From positions 1 through 13,098 of the forward strand of contig JAFZQK010000029.1 of assembly GCA_017620455.1 (NCBI GenBank): a DNA stretch of 13,098 nucleotides, given 5' to 3'. The notes below the pieces were generated by a model. It saw nothing but the letters and a program-made list of their open reading frames with translations, did not search any database and was not told the origin of the DNA. This document shows positions 12,909 through 13,098 of the stretch, piece after piece. This stretch comes from Clostridia bacterium (GTDB taxonomy: Bacteria; Bacillota_A; Clostridia; Christensenellales; Aristaeellaceae). Each line of letters opens with the position of its first letter. The stretch's first letter is position 1. The position numbers and the translations under genes were made by a program.

Positions 12909-12937
12909 TTGACAATCAAGGGAAAATTGGGTAAAAT
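12909..12937 (+). promoter_or_regulatory. Promoter of tRNA-Gly
   Basis: TTGACA (12909-12914) and TAAAAT (12932-12937) are 17 nt apart, with the predicted start about 5 nt before the tRNA. Confidence 0.9.
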
Positions 12938-12948
12938 AGCTATTGTGC

Positions 12949-13022
12949 GCGGGTGTAGTTCAATGGCAGAACTTCAGCTTCCCAAGCTGACCACGTGGGT
13001 TCGATTCCCATCACCCGCTCCA
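12949..13022 (+). tRNA. tRNA-Gly (anticodon CCC)
   Basis: A 74-nt tRNA with encoded CCA. The acceptor GCGGGTG/CACCCGC pairs fully; the D-arm is GTTC/GAAC. The anticodon stem TCAGC/GCTGA holds the loop TTCCCAA, giving anticodon CCC, which reads GGG. The T-arm GTGGG/CCCAT has one G-U pair. I see no terminator in the 76 nt left in the window, so more RNA genes may follow. Confidence 0.95.
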
Positions 13023-13098
13023 CTTGTGTGTCCGCACTTGCGCGGCCACAGAGGCTTTCCGGCTGGATGCCGGCTTTCCCAGGTTCGCCCGGCTGTTA

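Noticed and set aside
13023..13098. Further tRNA or terminator after tRNA-Gly
   Set aside because: No complete cloverleaf or hairpin with T-run could be found in the last 76 nt; the window ends before anything can be decided.

Overview
The window looks like chromosome of an endospore-forming Clostridia-type Firmicute. It carries a five-gene spoVA operon with a sigma-G-like promoter, a CtsR-type heat-shock operator, strong Shine-Dalgarno sites, and families common in gut and rumen Clostridia (DUF6273, DUF4358, DHHW). Base composition is GC-rich (about 60% by eye), which fits a high-GC clostridial lineage such as the Christensenellales; that placement is a guess. I see no insertion sequence, phage gene, CRISPR array or rRNA, and no stretch longer than 300 bases without a gene.

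Layout. 1-597 (+): C-terminal part of a bacterial SH3-repeat protein, with a UUCG-loop terminator. 759-2329 (+): an ECF sigma factor overlapping a one-pass membrane protein that is probably its anti-sigma factor, behind a possible self-regulated ECF promoter. 2336-2473: two hairpins in the convergent gap. 2485-2946 (-): Hsp20 small heat-shock protein, with a sigma-A promoter overlapped by two tandem CtsR boxes. 3216-5054 (-): secreted DUF6273 plus phosphodiester-glycosidase (NAGPA) fusion protein. 5135-8052 (-): spoVAA-AB-(49-codon ORF)-AC-AD-AEB, which encodes the machinery moving dipicolinic acid (DPA) into the forespore.

8207-12686 (+): five closely spaced genes that look like a surface-polymer O-acetylation operon. 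They are two paralogous secreted SGNH hydrolases, a DUF4358 lipoprotein, an MBOAT acyltransferase and a membrane-anchored DHHW (AlgJ/AlgX-like) protein. The divergent gap 8053-8206 holds the spoVA sigma-G-like promoter and a near-consensus sigma-A promoter for this operon, followed by a 17-bp palindrome at the predicted transcription start. 12705-13022 (+): tRNA-Arg(CCG) and tRNA-Gly(CCC), each with its own consensus promoter. The last 76 bases (13023-13098) hold nothing I can assign.

How the parts work together (inference). In the O-acetylation operon the MBOAT would pass acyl groups across the membrane, and the DHHW and SGNH proteins would transfer or remove them outside. In the spoVA operon, SpoVAC and SpoVAEB are membrane components, SpoVAD binds DPA, and SpoVAA and SpoVAB are accessory membrane proteins. 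The most unusual items are the small ORF that exactly fills the only large gap in the spoVA operon, the two SGNH paralogues beside a DHHW protein, and the DUF6273-NAGPA fusion placed directly after spoVA without a clear terminator between them.
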